64,000 nucleotides of DNA from Atopomonas sediminilitoris (GCF_022601735.1 NZ_JAKUMM010000004.1:310001-374000); one strand, 5' to 3'; positions 30,016 to 40,505 are shown, numbered from the stretch's first letter. Numbers and translations: made by a program. Notes: generated by a model not told the origin, from the sequence alone.

Positions 30016-31650
30016 TCAACCCAACAGACGGGCGTAACCAAAACTATTGACCGCCAAGTGTACGCGGCCACCTTGAAAATCAGCACTGGCCGCTGGCACG
30101 CGCTCTAGCGGTTCAACCATCACAGGCAAGCTGTAGGTTTGTGCAGCGGTGCCAAGGTTAAACAGGCACAACCACGCCTCATCGGCATGACGGCGCTCGA
30201 ACACCAGCAGGTGTTGGTCGGCGTGCCAGAGGCGAATACTGCCTTCGATCAGCACCGGCTGCTGACGCCGCCAAGCCAAAAACGCACGGTAGGTGTTGAG
30301 CAGCGAGTGTTCGTCTTGCTCCTGCACATCCACCGCCAGTGCTTGCTGGGCCTCAGATACCGGCAACCACGGCTTGCCCGTGGTGAAGCCCGCTTGAGCA
30401 CTATCATGCTGCCAAGGCATGGGGGTGCGGCAGCCATCGCGCCCTTTAAATTCGGGCCAAAAGGCGATGCCGTAGGGGTCGACCAAGTCTTGGTAGGCCA
30501 CTTGCGCCTCCGGCAGCCCCAGCTCTTCACCTTGGTACAGACACACGCTCCCGCGCAGCGACAACAGCAACGCCATCAGCACGCGGCCACGCTCGCTATC
30601 GGGCGCCGTTTGCCCTGCTTGCGCCCAACGACTGAGCACGCGCACGACATCGTGATTGCCGACCGACCAACAGGGCCAGCCGTCACTCAGCTCGCCTTCA
30701 ATACTGGCGATGGTGTGGTGTAAAAACTCTGGGCTGCACTGCTCGGTGAGCAAGTCGAAGGAGTACGCCATGTGCAAGGTGTTACCGCCGGCGGTATAGG
30801 CCGCCATGGTCCGCAGCGAATGGTCGCAACCGATTTCAGCCACCGTGGTGCTACCGGGATAACGATCGAGCAGGCTGCGCACTTTGCGCAAAAAGCCGAT
30901 GTTTTCTGGCTGGGTCTTGTCGTACACGTGGCGCTGGTAGGCGTAAGGGTTATCCGCCCGCACCCCGATGCCGCCCTCTTTGATATCGCTATTGGCGGGG
31001 TTGTCGCGCAGCGCCGCGTCATGAAAGTAAAAGTTGGCTGCATCCAGACGAAAACCATCAACGCCGCGTTCTAGCCAAAACGCCATGTCGTCCAGCAGTT
31101 GCTGCTGCACCGCCTCACAGTGGAAGTTCAAATCGGGCTGACTGCTTAAAAAATTGTGCAGGTAATACTGCTTACGGCGGCTATCCCACGTCCACGCGGG
31201 GCCACCAAACACGGACAACCAGTTATTGGGCACGCTGCCATCGGGCTTTGGGTCAGCCCAGACGTACCAATCGGCTTTGTGGTTGCTGCGACTGCTGCGG
31301 CTTTCGGCAAACCAAGGGTGCTGATCGGATGAGTGATTCAGTACTTGGTCGATGATGATCTTCAGCCCGCGTGCATGCGCTGCGGCAATCAGCGCGTCAA
31401 AGTCGGCCAAGTTGCCAAACAACGGATCGACATTGCGGTAATCCGCCACGTCGTAGCCGAAGTCTTTCATGGGCGAGGTAAAAAACGGCGAAAGCCAAAT
31501 AGCATCGACATTCAGGCTGGCGATGTAGTCGAGCTTGGCGAGTACGCCTGGCAGATCTCCCACGCCATCGCCATTGCTGTCGAAAAAGCTGCGCGGATAA
31601 ACCTGGTAGATGACGCCACCGCGCCACCAATCATTACAAGGGGCAGGCAT
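30016..31650 (-). CDS. Alpha-glucosidase (GH13, oligo-1,4/1,6-glucosidase type)
   Basis: The 544-residue glycoside hydrolase family 13 enzyme has no signal peptide, so it acts in the cytoplasm. It has DQVLNHSSDQHPWF (region I), nucleophile Asp203 in GFRLDAAN, acid/base Glu272 in VAEIGCD and transition-state Asp334 in VGNHDVVR. Its place directly before malK indicates hydrolysis of imported maltose and maltodextrins to glucose, the job that amylomaltase/phosphorylase does in E. coli. Trehalose-6-phosphate or isomaltose preference cannot be ruled out. A MalT-type operator lies about 65-110 nt upstream. Confidence 0.9.
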   Translation of the reverse strand: MPAPCNDWWRGGVIYQVYPRSFFDSNGDGVGDLPGVLAKLDYIASLNVDAIWLSPFFTSPMKDFGYDVADYRNVDPLFGNLADFDALIAAAHARGLKIIIDQVLNHSSDQHPWFAESRSSRSNHKADWYVWADPKPDGSVPNNWLSVFGGPAWTWDSRRKQYYLHNFLSSQPDLNFHCEAVQQQLLDDMAFWLERGVDGFRLDAANFYFHDAALRDNPANSDIKEGGIGVRADNPYAYQRHVYDKTQPENIGFLRKVRSLLDRYPGSTTVAEIGCDHSLRTMAAYTAGGNTLHMAYSFDLLTEQCSPEFLHHTIASIEGELSDGWPCWSVGNHDVVRVLSRWAQAGQTAPDSERGRVLMALLLSLRGSVCLYQGEELGLPEAQVAYQDLVDPYGIAFWPEFKGRDGCRTPMPWQHDSAQAGFTTGKPWLPVSEAQQALAVDVQEQDEHSLLNTYRAFLAWRRQQPVLIEGSIRLWHADQHLLVFERRHADEAWLCLFNLGTAAQTYSLPVMVEPLERVPAASADFQGGRVHLAVNSFGYARLLG

Positions 31651-31713
31651 TGCGCATAATCCTTATTGTTCTGTTTAGACGCTGCCCAATGTAGAGAGGC
31701 GCGACTAGAGTCG

Positions 31714-31758
31714 CATCCTCCCCTACGCGACTGAGCTAGGCGTAAGGATTAGGCGTAG
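31714..31758 (-). promoter_or_regulatory. MalT-type composite operator upstream of aglA-malK
   Basis: Read on the minus strand: CTACGCC (31752-31758), 6 nt, TTACGCC (31739-31745), 15 nt, GGGGAGGATG (31714-31723). GGGGA(T/G)GA is the classic MalT box. The same elements with exactly the same spacings occur upstream of malE (38531-38575). This suggests an aglA-malK promoter separate from malT read-through. The role of the YTACGCC repeats is inferred. Confidence 0.65.
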
Positions 31759-31812
31759 TACGCCTCCCTCCTAGGTGCTGCCGCACGCCCTGCCATGCCG
31801 CGCCAGCGCGGC

Positions 31813-34557
31813 TTATTCACCCTGAATTTTACTCAGCAAGCTTTTCGCTAACTGCACCGCCTCGCTGCGGTGTGTGATGTTGAGCTTTTGATACAGACTG
31901 CGAATATGGGTTTTGATCGTGGTCGGCGCCACGTTGAGCTGCTCGGCGATTTGCTCGTTAGAGATACCGGCATGAATCAAGCTCAACACCTGCCACTCAC
32001 GGCGGGTCAGCGGCGAATGACGGATTAACTCCGGCACATCGGGGCGATTGATGATGTCTTGGATCACCGCCTCATCCAGCGTGATGCGAATCGCGCGGCT
32101 AAAATCGCGCTGCTGCTGCGCCAATTGCACTAAGCGTTCGGCGCGTTGGTTTTCTAAGTCATCCAAGGTGCGCTCGTGCTGCACCGCCTTAAGCATCACG
32201 ATCAAGGGCTTACCGATGCGCAAGAAACTGCCTAAGGCACCGGTGCTGCTGGCCAGCGTTAGGGATTTATGCAGATGATCCAGCGCGTTTTGCCGCTCTT
32301 CACGTTGCCAGAACAGCTGTGCTTGCAGGATATGATTGCGGTTCAGATCCATCACTAACTGATGCCGTTCGGCATCGGCTTGTAATTGACGCAAGATCGG
32401 CAAGGCCTTGTCCACCTGCCCCAACATCACATGGGCCCGTGCATGGTTGCGGGCGTTGCACTGGGTGAAATGATTGCTACCGGGGCGCAGCGACGGCGCG
32501 CTGGTCAACCAGCGGCGCACCGCTTCAACGTCTTCGGTGGACTCCCAAAAATTCAGCATGACCGCATGCGCATTGGCGAGCCAGTCGATGTGGTAGTTAT
32601 CGTCGGCCAACATGCTTTGCATTTTATTGATGTAGTCGGCGCACACATCTTGCTGCCCACGGGCAAACGCGACCCGCGCCAGTAAGGCGTAACACTGCAA
32701 AAACCAGCGCTGGCCAACTTGGTCCAAAATCGCGATGCCTTGGAGCGCGCACTGCTCGGCCGCATCGAGGTGGTGCCATTCCCACAACAACTGGCCGCGC
32801 ACGCGATGGATAAACTCCATAATCGGCGTCGCAGGCAACTGCTCTTGCTCGATGTATTGCAGGGCGCGTTCTTGAATGTTGTAGGCCTTTTGCAACTGAC
32901 CGCGCGCCATGGCGATTTCCGATAGCTGGCCCAAACTCCACAGTACCGGCTGTGAGGCATGAATCTCGCGGGCGCGCTTTTCCGCTTGCTCGTGCTCGGC
33001 CTGCGCCTCACGCAGATCGCCCTGTACAAAGTGCGCTTCCGCCAACACGGACATCGCCGCCACACGCGAGGTGCGCATGGTCATGGGCTCATAACGGAGC
33101 GCCTCGCGCACGAGTTCGATGGCCCGCTGATGCTGCCCTTGGTTCATCGCCACTTGGGCGCGCACGGCTTTAAAGTCCGCTTCGATACGCTCCCACTCAT
33201 GCGGCGAATAGTGCTCCTGCTGCACCGCCTCGCCGGCCTTAAGCCAACGCTCGACCTCATCAAAACGGAACTGGCTTTGCATCACCCACGCTTGCAGCAA
33301 GGTGAGCAAGATAGAGCCGGCAATCTCGTCATCACTGAGGGTTTCTAGGCAGCTTTGCAGCAAATCCAGCAAACCTTGGCGGTAAAACTGGCGACCATAT
33401 TGATCAATGATGGCCTTGACCTGCGCCGCGGCTTTGGCCTGTACCGCATGGCGGGCGGCTTCTTGCGGCATGCCCTCTTCCAGCAACGCCGCGGCGGCGG
33501 CGAGGTGCAGCTCGTTGATACGCGCAGGCCGATGGGTGCGCAGCTCGCCCTGCAAAAAGGTGGCAAACAGCGGATGGTAGGTAAACCACTGACGCAGGCT
33601 ATCCACCGCCTGGATAAAGAGCCCTGCGCGCTCAAGCTGCTCGAGCATTTCACGGCCATTACAGCTGGCGGTTAAGCGGTCGGCCAGCGCCGAACTGAAG
33701 CGCTCCAGCACACAGGTGGAAAATAAAAAGTCCTCAGTGGGTGCATCCAACTCACTGAGCACTTGTTCGCGCAGGTAATCACGAATGTAGGGGTGGCCTA
33801 GCTGTAGGCTGTCTAAGAACACATCCATGCCACGGCCGGTTTGCACCTCCTGCAAGGCCAGCTGCAACGCGCATGGCCAACCGCCAATCCGACGATTGAG
33901 GCGTTCTACTTGCTCACGGTTAACGGCAAAACTTAAGCCACCCTCCAGCAGGGCTTGCACTTCGTTATCTTCAAACGCCAAGTGACTGGCATCCAGCGCC
34001 AGCAACTGGTGCTTAACCCGCAATTGCGCCACACCCAAATCAGGCAGACCGCGACTGCACACCAACAAGGTCATCCACACCGGCATGTGGCGGAGGAACA
34101 AGCGCAAACCTTCAATCACTTCTGGCTGATGAAGGGTTTCGAATTCATCCAACACCAACAACAGCGGCTCGTGACTGGGCGGCAGCTCCGCCAGCAAATG
34201 CGTGAGCAATGCCGGCAATGAATACGCGCCCTGCTCGGCTAAGGCTTGGGTGTTGGGGCAACCTTGGCTGAGCTCGCTATGCAAGGCATTGACCAAGTAA
34301 CGACCCAGCTGCACGGGATCGTTATCACTGCCATCAAGGGTTAACCACGCCGTAGCCCCGGCATAGTCTTGCGCCCACTGACACGCAAGGGTGGTTTTGC
34401 CAAAGCCACTGGCCGCCTGCAACACCACCAAACGGATGTGCGCCAAGCGCTCGAGGTACTCATCAAACCGCGGACGCCGAATGACCCCTTCCGGCAGGTA
34501 CGGCAAGCTGAGTTTGGCCGGTATCAGTGGCAGCACCGTTGGCATGGCAGATGTCAT
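31813..34557 (-). CDS. malT: MalT-like LuxR-family transcriptional activator
   Basis: The 914-residue STAND ATPase regulator has an N-terminal P-loop ASGFGKTT (49-56), a long alpha-helical repeat (TPR-like) sensor from about 380 to 830, and a C-terminal GerE-type HTH (LTRREWQVLSLIHAG, then SNEQIAEQLNVAPTTIKTH). Length is close to E. coli MalT (901) and the recognition helix looks almost the same, supporting MalT-box recognition. In E. coli, maltotriose and ATP activate it. It lies inside the mal cluster, after malG and a hairpin, rather than beside malPQ. GGGGAGAG precedes the ATG. Confidence 0.92.
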   Translation of the reverse strand: MTSAMPTVLPLIPAKLSLPYLPEGVIRRPRFDEYLERLAHIRLVVLQAASGFGKTTLACQWAQDYAGATAWLTLDGSDNDPVQLGRYLVNALHSELSQGCPNTQALAEQGAYSLPALLTHLLAELPPSHEPLLLVLDEFETLHQPEVIEGLRLFLRHMPVWMTLLVCSRGLPDLGVAQLRVKHQLLALDASHLAFEDNEVQALLEGGLSFAVNREQVERLNRRIGGWPCALQLALQEVQTGRGMDVFLDSLQLGHPYIRDYLREQVLSELDAPTEDFLFSTCVLERFSSALADRLTASCNGREMLEQLERAGLFIQAVDSLRQWFTYHPLFATFLQGELRTHRPARINELHLAAAAALLEEGMPQEAARHAVQAKAAAQVKAIIDQYGRQFYRQGLLDLLQSCLETLSDDEIAGSILLTLLQAWVMQSQFRFDEVERWLKAGEAVQQEHYSPHEWERIEADFKAVRAQVAMNQGQHQRAIELVREALRYEPMTMRTSRVAAMSVLAEAHFVQGDLREAQAEHEQAEKRAREIHASQPVLWSLGQLSEIAMARGQLQKAYNIQERALQYIEQEQLPATPIMEFIHRVRGQLLWEWHHLDAAEQCALQGIAILDQVGQRWFLQCYALLARVAFARGQQDVCADYINKMQSMLADDNYHIDWLANAHAVMLNFWESTEDVEAVRRWLTSAPSLRPGSNHFTQCNARNHARAHVMLGQVDKALPILRQLQADAERHQLVMDLNRNHILQAQLFWQREERQNALDHLHKSLTLASSTGALGSFLRIGKPLIVMLKAVQHERTLDDLENQRAERLVQLAQQQRDFSRAIRITLDEAVIQDIINRPDVPELIRHSPLTRREWQVLSLIHAGISNEQIAEQLNVAPTTIKTHIRSLYQKLNITHRSEAVQLAKSLLSKIQGE

Positions 34558-34641
34558 ATCGCTCTCCCCTTTGTTGTTATGTCACTGCGACGGCTCTGGC
34601 AGTGCGGGCAGCGTTGGAGTCTACGGGTTTTATACCAACAT

Positions 34642-34670
34642 ACACGCCAGAGCATCACGCTCTGGCGTGT
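34642..34670 (-). terminator. Hairpin between malG and malT
   Basis: ACACGCCAGAGC (34642-34653), loop ATCAC, GCTCTGGCGTGT (34659-34670): a perfect 12-bp stem 22 nt after the malG stop. No strong T run follows, so it may reduce rather than end transcription into malT. Confidence 0.65.
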
Positions 34671-34691
34671 TGGGCTAGATCAATACGCGCG

Positions 34692-35582
34692 TTAGCCTTT
34701 GACGCCGCCGGCAGTCAGGCCACCGACAATCCATTTTTGACAGTACAAAAACACGGCGGTAATAGGCAGGCCCGACAACACTGCCGCGGCGGCGAAGTCG
34801 CCCCACAGGTAGTTTTGTTCATACAAGTACTGCTGCGCGCCCACCGACAAAGTGAGCTTGTCGATATCCATCAACAGCACTGAGGCCATGGGGTATTCGG
34901 TGATGCTGGTGATAAAGGCCAAGATAAACACCACGGCCAAAATCGGTACGCTCATCGGCAGCAGAATGTGCACAAAGGCTTGCCACGTAGTAGCACCGTC
35001 AACAATGGCCGCTTCTTCAAGCGAAGCATCGATGCTTTCGAAATAGCCCTTGATCGTCCAGATATGCAGTGCCATGCCACCGAGCGACGCCACGATCACC
35101 GCGCCATGACTGTTCACCCCAAGCCAACTGATGTGCTGGCCCAGGCGATCAAACAAGGCATAGATCGCCACCAAGGTCAGTACCGGCGGGAACATCTGAA
35201 AAATCAGCATGGCCTTTAAGATCGGCCCTTTGCCAGCAAAGCGCAGCCGCGCGAAGGCATAGGCACTGGTGGTCGACAACATCAAGATCAGCACCGAGCT
35301 GATAAAGGCAATTTTCAGCGAGTTCCATAACCACGTCAGCACTGGGAATGGCGGCTGCAGCACTGTGCCATCCGCTTGTGTGTAAGGAATCCCCAGCGCC
35401 AGCGACCAATGCTCCAAGGTTGGCTGATCCGGAAACAAACTGCCGGTGGCGAAATTGCCCTCACGAAAAGAAATCGACACCACCATCAACAACGGGAAGA
35501 CGATCAAGGCAATAAAGCCCAATAAGGTCAGATGCGTAAACCACACGCGATAGCGGGTCGACTTGGGATAAACCATAGCCAT
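34692..35582 (-). CDS. malG: Maltose/maltodextrin ABC permease MalG
   Basis: The 296-residue inner-membrane protein has six predicted helices and the binding-protein-dependent transport signature ([20 protein letters not shown], about residues 190-209), where it contacts MalK. The length equals E. coli MalG. It starts 11 nt after the malF stop on the same strand. It pairs with MalF to form the translocation channel. Confidence 0.95.
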   Translation of the reverse strand: MAMVYPKSTRYRVWFTHLTLLGFIALIVFPLLMVVSISFREGNFATGSLFPDQPTLEHWSLALGIPYTQADGTVLQPPFPVLTWLWNSLKIAFISSVLILMLSTTSAYAFARLRFAGKGPILKAMLIFQMFPPVLTLVAIYALFDRLGQHISWLGVNSHGAVIVASLGGMALHIWTIKGYFESIDASLEEAAIVDGATTWQAFVHILLPMSVPILAVVFILAFITSITEYPMASVLLMDIDKLTLSVGAQQYLYEQNYLWGDFAAAAVLSGLPITAVFLYCQKWIVGGLTAGGVKG

Positions 35583-35593
35583 TGTCGTACTCC

Positions 35594-37165
35594 TTAAACC
35601 TTAACCTTGGTGAGTTTGAGGTTGAGCCAGGCCATTGCGCCGACCAAGATGAAAATCAGCGTGGCAATCGCCGAAGCCAAGGCAAAGTTCTGCCCGGAAT
35701 CTTGAAACGCGATGCGGTAGGTATAACTCACCAACAAGTCGGTGGTGCCCGCTGGCGTGGTGGCACCGATGATGTCCGGCGCGCCTTGCGTGAGCAGAGT
35801 GATCAACACGAAGTTGTTGAAGTTAAAGGCAAAGCTTGCGATCAACAGCGGCATCAAAGGCTTCATCAACAGCGGCAAGGTGATGCGCAGCAAGTTATCC
35901 AGCGCACTGGCACCGTCGATGGCCGAGGCTTCATACAAGTCGCGCGGAATCGCCTGCAGTAAGCCCATGCACAACAGCAGCATGTAGGGATAACCCAGCC
36001 ACGTGTTGACGATCAAAATCATGCTGCGCGCCAGCGTCGGGTCACTGAACCAGTCAGGCCGCGAGCCAAATAAGCTGTCGAGCACCAGGTTGATTTCACC
36101 AAAGTTTTGGTTAAACAACCCCTTAAACACCAAGATCGAGATAAACGCCGGCACCGCATACGGCAAGATCAGCATCATGCGATAGAAAGCCTTACCGCGA
36201 ACCAATTCCCACTGCAGCAAACTGGCCAACACCAAACCAACCGCCAAGGTGAACACCACGGTTAAAGCAGCAAAGACCACGGTCCATGCAAAAATCTGCA
36301 AAAACGGATCGCGGATACTCTTATCGCTGAGCACTCGCGCAAAGTTGCTCCAACCGGCATACACAGTGAAGCCCGGCGCCACTGTATTGCCGTGCCTGTC
36401 GACATAAAAGCCTTGCTGGTGATCTAAGTTCAGCCGCTCACCCGAGCGGTTATTGAGCAAATCACCGTTGTCTAACAAACGGTAGAGGTGCTTTACCGTC
36501 GCCACTTCACGCAAGCCGTACAAGCGCAGCTCTACACCGTTTGGCGCGATGAACGTCCATGTTTCCAAGGCTTTGCGCTGAGCGATCACATCACGCAGCG
36601 GTAGCGCCGCGCCTAGTGCTGTGACGTTGCTGGCTGGCATGAGCGGTACGCTGGCGCCGTCACCCGCTGACTCGGCATTCAGTGGCTCAGAAACCAGCGC
36701 CTGATCGCCGATCGTGACCTTTAACCGCTGACCACTTGCTCCGTCATGCAAGCTAAAGGGATGCCGCGCACCACTGACATAGGTTTGTTTAAGGTGGTAT
36801 TCCTGCGCCTGACTGAGGCTTAACAGGTTACTGCCGCTGTAGTTGGTAAAGCCGATACCCACGGTGTACAGCAGCGGAAAAATCACAAACACCAACATAC
36901 CCGCCACCGACGGGTAGGTGTAACGATGCGCATAAGCGCGTTTGTTGATAAACACAAAACTGGCAATACCCGTGACCACCAAACCCAACAGGGCAAAGGC
37001 GGTCTGTTGCTGGGCATAGAGCACCACCACCAGATACAAGGCCAGCGCATTAAAAGCGAACCACAGGCCCCACTTGCACCCCTTGCCCCACTGGGCCATG
37101 GGCAATCGTGTTGTTGATTTCATCATCGTAGGAGTTACGCGCTCAGCAGCATTCACGGCAAACAT
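35594..37165 (-). CDS. malF: Maltose/maltodextrin ABC permease MalF
   Basis: A 523-residue membrane protein with about eight helices and the large periplasmic P2 loop characteristic of MalF (about residues 105-275), which contacts MalE. The EAA loop is [21 protein letters not shown]. coli MalF is 514 residues. The start at 37165 has GAGG 12 nt upstream; ATGs about 40 nt further in (MMKSTTR) are possible alternatives. It follows malE across a 66-nt gap that holds a very stable hairpin. Confidence 0.94.
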   Translation of the reverse strand: MFAVNAAERVTPTMMKSTTRLPMAQWGKGCKWGLWFAFNALALYLVVVLYAQQQTAFALLGLVVTGIASFVFINKRAYAHRYTYPSVAGMLVFVIFPLLYTVGIGFTNYSGSNLLSLSQAQEYHLKQTYVSGARHPFSLHDGASGQRLKVTIGDQALVSEPLNAESAGDGASVPLMPASNVTALGAALPLRDVIAQRKALETWTFIAPNGVELRLYGLREVATVKHLYRLLDNGDLLNNRSGERLNLDHQQGFYVDRHGNTVAPGFTVYAGWSNFARVLSDKSIRDPFLQIFAWTVVFAALTVVFTLAVGLVLASLLQWELVRGKAFYRMMLILPYAVPAFISILVFKGLFNQNFGEINLVLDSLFGSRPDWFSDPTLARSMILIVNTWLGYPYMLLLCMGLLQAIPRDLYEASAIDGASALDNLLRITLPLLMKPLMPLLIASFAFNFNNFVLITLLTQGAPDIIGATTPAGTTDLLVSYTYRIAFQDSGQNFALASAIATLIFILVGAMAWLNLKLTKVKV

Positions 37166-37186
37166 TTTGGTTTTAGCCTCATAAAA

Positions 37187-37226
37187 GACTAGCGCCGGGG
37201 TAGAGAGGGCTACCCCGGCGCTAGTC
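37187..37226 (-). promoter_or_regulatory. 17-bp perfect hairpin in the malE-malF gap
   Basis: GACTAGCGCCGGGGTAG (37187-37203), loop AGAGGG, CTACCCCGGCGCTAGTC (37210-37226). It starts six nt past the malE stop. In E. coli, REP hairpins in the malE-malF gap stabilise malE mRNA so that the binding protein is made in excess over MalFG. The same purpose is inferred here. Partial termination is the alternative. Confidence 0.75.
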
Positions 37227-37231
37227 AGGTT

Positions 37232-38419
37232 TTACTTGGCGATACGCTTGGCAGCGTCGTCCAGTGCTTCATCCACCGACTGACGGCCCGAGGTGATGTT
37301 AGACAGCGCCGGCCCCATTGCGGACCAGAAAGCGCCCATTTCAGGCACGTTCGGCATTGGCCGGCCCAGCTGTGCATTGTCAAAGGTTGCTTGAATGTAA
37401 GGGTCGCTCGACAACTCTTGCATATAGGCCTTATTCGCCACGGCACCTAATGGCACATCGGCGTTGACGGTTTTTAGGCCATCAACTTGCAACAAGTAAC
37501 TTTCCAGAAACTCAGTGGCCAGCGCTTGATTTGGACTGGCAGCATTTAAAGCGGCGGCCATCACCCCAGTAAACGGCCGGCTGACTTTGTCACCCACGGC
37601 GGGGATTGGCGCGACACCAAAGTCGATGCCACTTTTTTTGATGTTCGACCAAGCCCATGGGCCGCTGATCATCATCGCCGACTCGCCTTTGTTAAAGGCC
37701 GCTTCCATCACGCTGTAATCAGCGCCTTTAGGCATCACACCCTTGTCCACCAAAGCTTTAAGCACCGCAGCGCCTTGTTTGGCGCCTGCGTTGTTCACGC
37801 CAACGTTTTTCACGTCGTAGCCTTGGGCGTTATTTTCAAACACATAGCCGCCATTGGCGGCCAGCAGCGGCCAAGTGAAATAGGTGTTGTTGTAGTCCCA
37901 CAAAATCGCGCGCTTGCCGTCTTTGGCCAGCTTGTCATTCAGCGCCATGACCTCATCAAAGGTTTTCGGCGGTGTCGGCACCAGCGCTTTGTTGTAGATC
38001 AGGCCAACGGCCTCCACCGCGATCGGGTAGCCCCAGCTCTTGCCTTTGAAGCTCACCGCCTCCCAAGCAAAGTCAGCGATGCTTTCTTTGGTGGCGGCAC
38101 TGGGATTGATCGGACTAATCAAACCACTCTGCGCCCATTCACCGAAGCGATCGTGCGCCCAAATAAAGATATCGGGCCCATTACCCGTGGCAGCGGCCTG
38201 CTGGAACTTGTCGGTTGCGCTATCGGGATGCGCCACTTCCACTTTGATTCCAGTGTCGGCGGTAAACTTCTCGCCCACCTTGGCAAGGCCGTTATAGCCC
38301 TTGTCGCCGTTAATCCAGATGACCAGCTTGCCTTCTTCAATGGCGGCATAGGCTGACAGTGGCAGACTCATGGTGGCTGCCAAACCCAGCACAGCAACAC
38401 CCAACAACTTCTTGTTCAT
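37232..38419 (-). CDS. malE: Periplasmic maltose/maltodextrin-binding protein
   Basis: I set the start at 38419 ([18 protein letters not shown]), with GAGGG upstream, not at the longer frame to 38524 that would run through the operator. The 395-residue protein has a signal peptide cleaved near AYAA, then [33 protein letters not shown] and [17 protein letters not shown], all close to E. coli MalE. It delivers maltodextrins to MalFGK2 and heads the malEFG operon. Confidence 0.96.
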   Translation of the reverse strand: MNKKLLGVAVLGLAATMSLPLSAYAAIEEGKLVIWINGDKGYNGLAKVGEKFTADTGIKVEVAHPDSATDKFQQAAATGNGPDIFIWAHDRFGEWAQSGLISPINPSAATKESIADFAWEAVSFKGKSWGYPIAVEAVGLIYNKALVPTPPKTFDEVMALNDKLAKDGKRAILWDYNNTYFTWPLLAANGGYVFENNAQGYDVKNVGVNNAGAKQGAAVLKALVDKGVMPKGADYSVMEAAFNKGESAMMISGPWAWSNIKKSGIDFGVAPIPAVGDKVSRPFTGVMAAALNAASPNQALATEFLESYLLQVDGLKTVNADVPLGAVANKAYMQELSSDPYIQATFDNAQLGRPMPNVPEMGAFWSAMGPALSNITSGRQSVDEALDDAAKRIAK

Positions 38420-38530
38420 TCGTTTACCCTCGTGGCTTCTTATTGTTGATCCACAACGTTGGCGCGTTCTCACATCAGCACTGCAATGGATTTCGCGTTT
38501 AGGGATACTCAAACAGCCCCGCAAGCCCTA

Positions 38531-38575
38531 CATCATCCCCACCCTTAGGGTGCGGGGCGTAGCAAAAAGGCGTAG
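38531..38575 (-). promoter_or_regulatory. MalT-type composite operator upstream of malE
   Basis: On the minus strand: CTACGCC (38569-38575), 6 nt, CTACGCC (38556-38562), 15 nt, GGGGATGATG (38531-38540), the last an exact MalT box. Spacing is the same as upstream of aglA (31714-31758). The region lies between divergent malE and malS, so it may serve both. A further plus-strand CTACGCC is at 38607-38613. Confidence 0.7.
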
Positions 38576-38678
38576 TCCGCCCCTACCAGCCTGCACTCAT
38601 CAGCCACTACGCCTGCACAACGGCCTACACAGCCCTGTTTAATAACGCGCATAAAACAACAAAACCAAGGACAACGCC

Positions 38679-40484
38679 ATGCAGCTGACGCTGAGATCAA
38701 TGCGCCTCGCCCTCACCCTCTGCGCTTGCGCAACCCCGCCCACAACGCTCGCCGCAGACAATCAGCCGTTTAGCCACAGCGACTGCCAAACGCTGAACAG
38801 TAGGCCTATCACTGTCGACGTCAGTCAGGCCTTCAGCCACGGCACTCAGCTGCGCGAAGTGTTCAGCCAACAAAAACTTACCGTTAAACACGGCAAAGTC
38901 ACGCTAACGCCTACGACCAACGCGCATGGCTTGTTTCTGCTCGAACGCGACCAGAGCCCTGCTAAAAGCGCCGCGCCCTTTAATTGGCGCAACGCCACTG
39001 TGTATTTCGCGCTGACCGACCGCTTTGCTAATGGCGATACCAGCAACGACCACAGCTATGGGCGCCAGCCCGACGGCGACGATGAAATTGGTACCTTTCA
39101 TGGCGGCGACTTAGCAGGCCTTACCAGCAAGCTCGATTATTTACAGCAGCTCGGCGTTAACGCCTTATGGATTAGCGCTCCCTACGAGCAAATCCATGGC
39201 TGGGTGGGCGGCGGCGATAAAGGCGACTTCCGCCATTATGGGTATCACGGCTATTACGCATTGGATTACACCCGACTCGACGCCAATATGGGCACGCCCG
39301 AAGACCTGCACACACTGATCAAGCAAGCCCACGCCCGAGGGATTCGGGTGCTGTTTGATATCGTGATGAACCACCCCGGCTACGCCACACTGGCCGACAT
39401 GCAACGCCTTAACTTTGGCGGTTTGCGTAAAGGGATGCAGCGCTACTTGCCCGATAACTGGCGGCAGTGGCAACCGCAAAGCCATGAAAACCTGCACGCT
39501 TACCACAACCTGATCGACTACGATCACCCCGACTGGGCGAACTGGTGGGGCCAAGACTGGGTACGCGCCGGCATTGCCGACTATGACAATCCACCAAGTG
39601 CGGTGATCGACCCGATTAAAGGCTCGCTGGCGTTTTTACCTGACTTTAAAACCGAAGCCAGCAAAGCCGTCGCCCTGCCAGCTTTCTTGCGCAACAAAGC
39701 CGATACCGGCGCGACAACCTTAGCCAACCACACCGTGCGCGACTACTTAGTGACATGGCTTAGCCAATGGGTGCGTGACTATGGCGTCGATGGTTTTCGT
39801 GCCGACACAGTCAAGCATGTTGAGCCAGACGCTTGGCTGGCCCTGCGGCAAGCCGCGGACAAAGCTCGCACCGAATGGTCACAAGCCAACCCGTCAGACC
39901 CAATGGCTGGCAGCGACTTTTGGATGGTCGGTGAAGTATTCGGCCACGGCCCTGACGAAAGCCACTACCAAGACAACGGTTTCGACGCCCTCATCAACTT
40001 TGCTTTTCAGCAAGACATCGCCGGCCCCGCTAGTCAGTGCCTGCGCAAAGCCGAACAAGGCTATCGCGATTACGCCTCACGCCTTGCGAAGAATCCAACG
40101 CACAACTTTATGAGCTATGCCTCAAGCCATGACACGTCGCTGTTTGTTACCACCACAAGCCAAGACCTCAAACGCCAACAAGGCTTAGCCGCGGCTCTAC
40201 TGCTGACACCTGGGACTGTGCAAATCTACTACGGCGATGAAACGGCACGCCCTGCCGGCCCATCCGGCTCCGACCCTCAGCAAGGCACGCGCTCTGACAT
40301 GAACTGGGCGCAGTTAAACCAACCCACACACGCCGCCTTACTCAAGCACTGGCAAACACTGGGGCAATTTCGCATGCGCCACCCCGCCGTTGGCGCCGGC
40401 CAGCACAGCCAACTCGCTACTCAACCCTATGCGTTTATGCGCCAGCTGGACGACGACGTAGTGGTCGTGGTGCAAGCCCGCTAA
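38679..40484 (+). CDS. malS: Periplasmic alpha-amylase (MalS type, GH13)
   Basis: The 601-residue enzyme begins with a likely signal peptide (cleavage near TLAAD). Catalytic residues are nucleophile Asp376 (DGFRADTVKH), acid/base Glu419 (MVGEVFGHG) and Asp485 (ASSHDTS). Segments such as EQIHGWVGGGDKGDF and GSDPQQGTRSDMNW match E. coli MalS, which is longer (about 676) mainly at the N-terminus. It releases small maltodextrins in the periplasm for MalE. AAGGA lies before the ATG. It is divergent from malE across a shared 259-nt control region. Confidence 0.92.
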   Translation: MQLTLRSMRLALTLCACATPPTTLAADNQPFSHSDCQTLNSRPITVDVSQAFSHGTQLREVFSQQKLTVKHGKVTLTPTTNAHGLFLLERDQSPAKSAAPFNWRNATVYFALTDRFANGDTSNDHSYGRQPDGDDEIGTFHGGDLAGLTSKLDYLQQLGVNALWISAPYEQIHGWVGGGDKGDFRHYGYHGYYALDYTRLDANMGTPEDLHTLIKQAHARGIRVLFDIVMNHPGYATLADMQRLNFGGLRKGMQRYLPDNWRQWQPQSHENLHAYHNLIDYDHPDWANWWGQDWVRAGIADYDNPPSAVIDPIKGSLAFLPDFKTEASKAVALPAFLRNKADTGATTLANHTVRDYLVTWLSQWVRDYGVDGFRADTVKHVEPDAWLALRQAADKARTEWSQANPSDPMAGSDFWMVGEVFGHGPDESHYQDNGFDALINFAFQQDIAGPASQCLRKAEQGYRDYASRLAKNPTHNFMSYASSHDTSLFVTTTSQDLKRQQGLAAALLLTPGTVQIYYGDETARPAGPSGSDPQQGTRSDMNWAQLNQPTHAALLKHWQTLGQFRMRHPAVGAGQHSQLATQPYAFMRQLDDDVVVVVQAR

Positions 40485-40505
40485 GACAAATCCTGAGGCA
40501 TAAAA

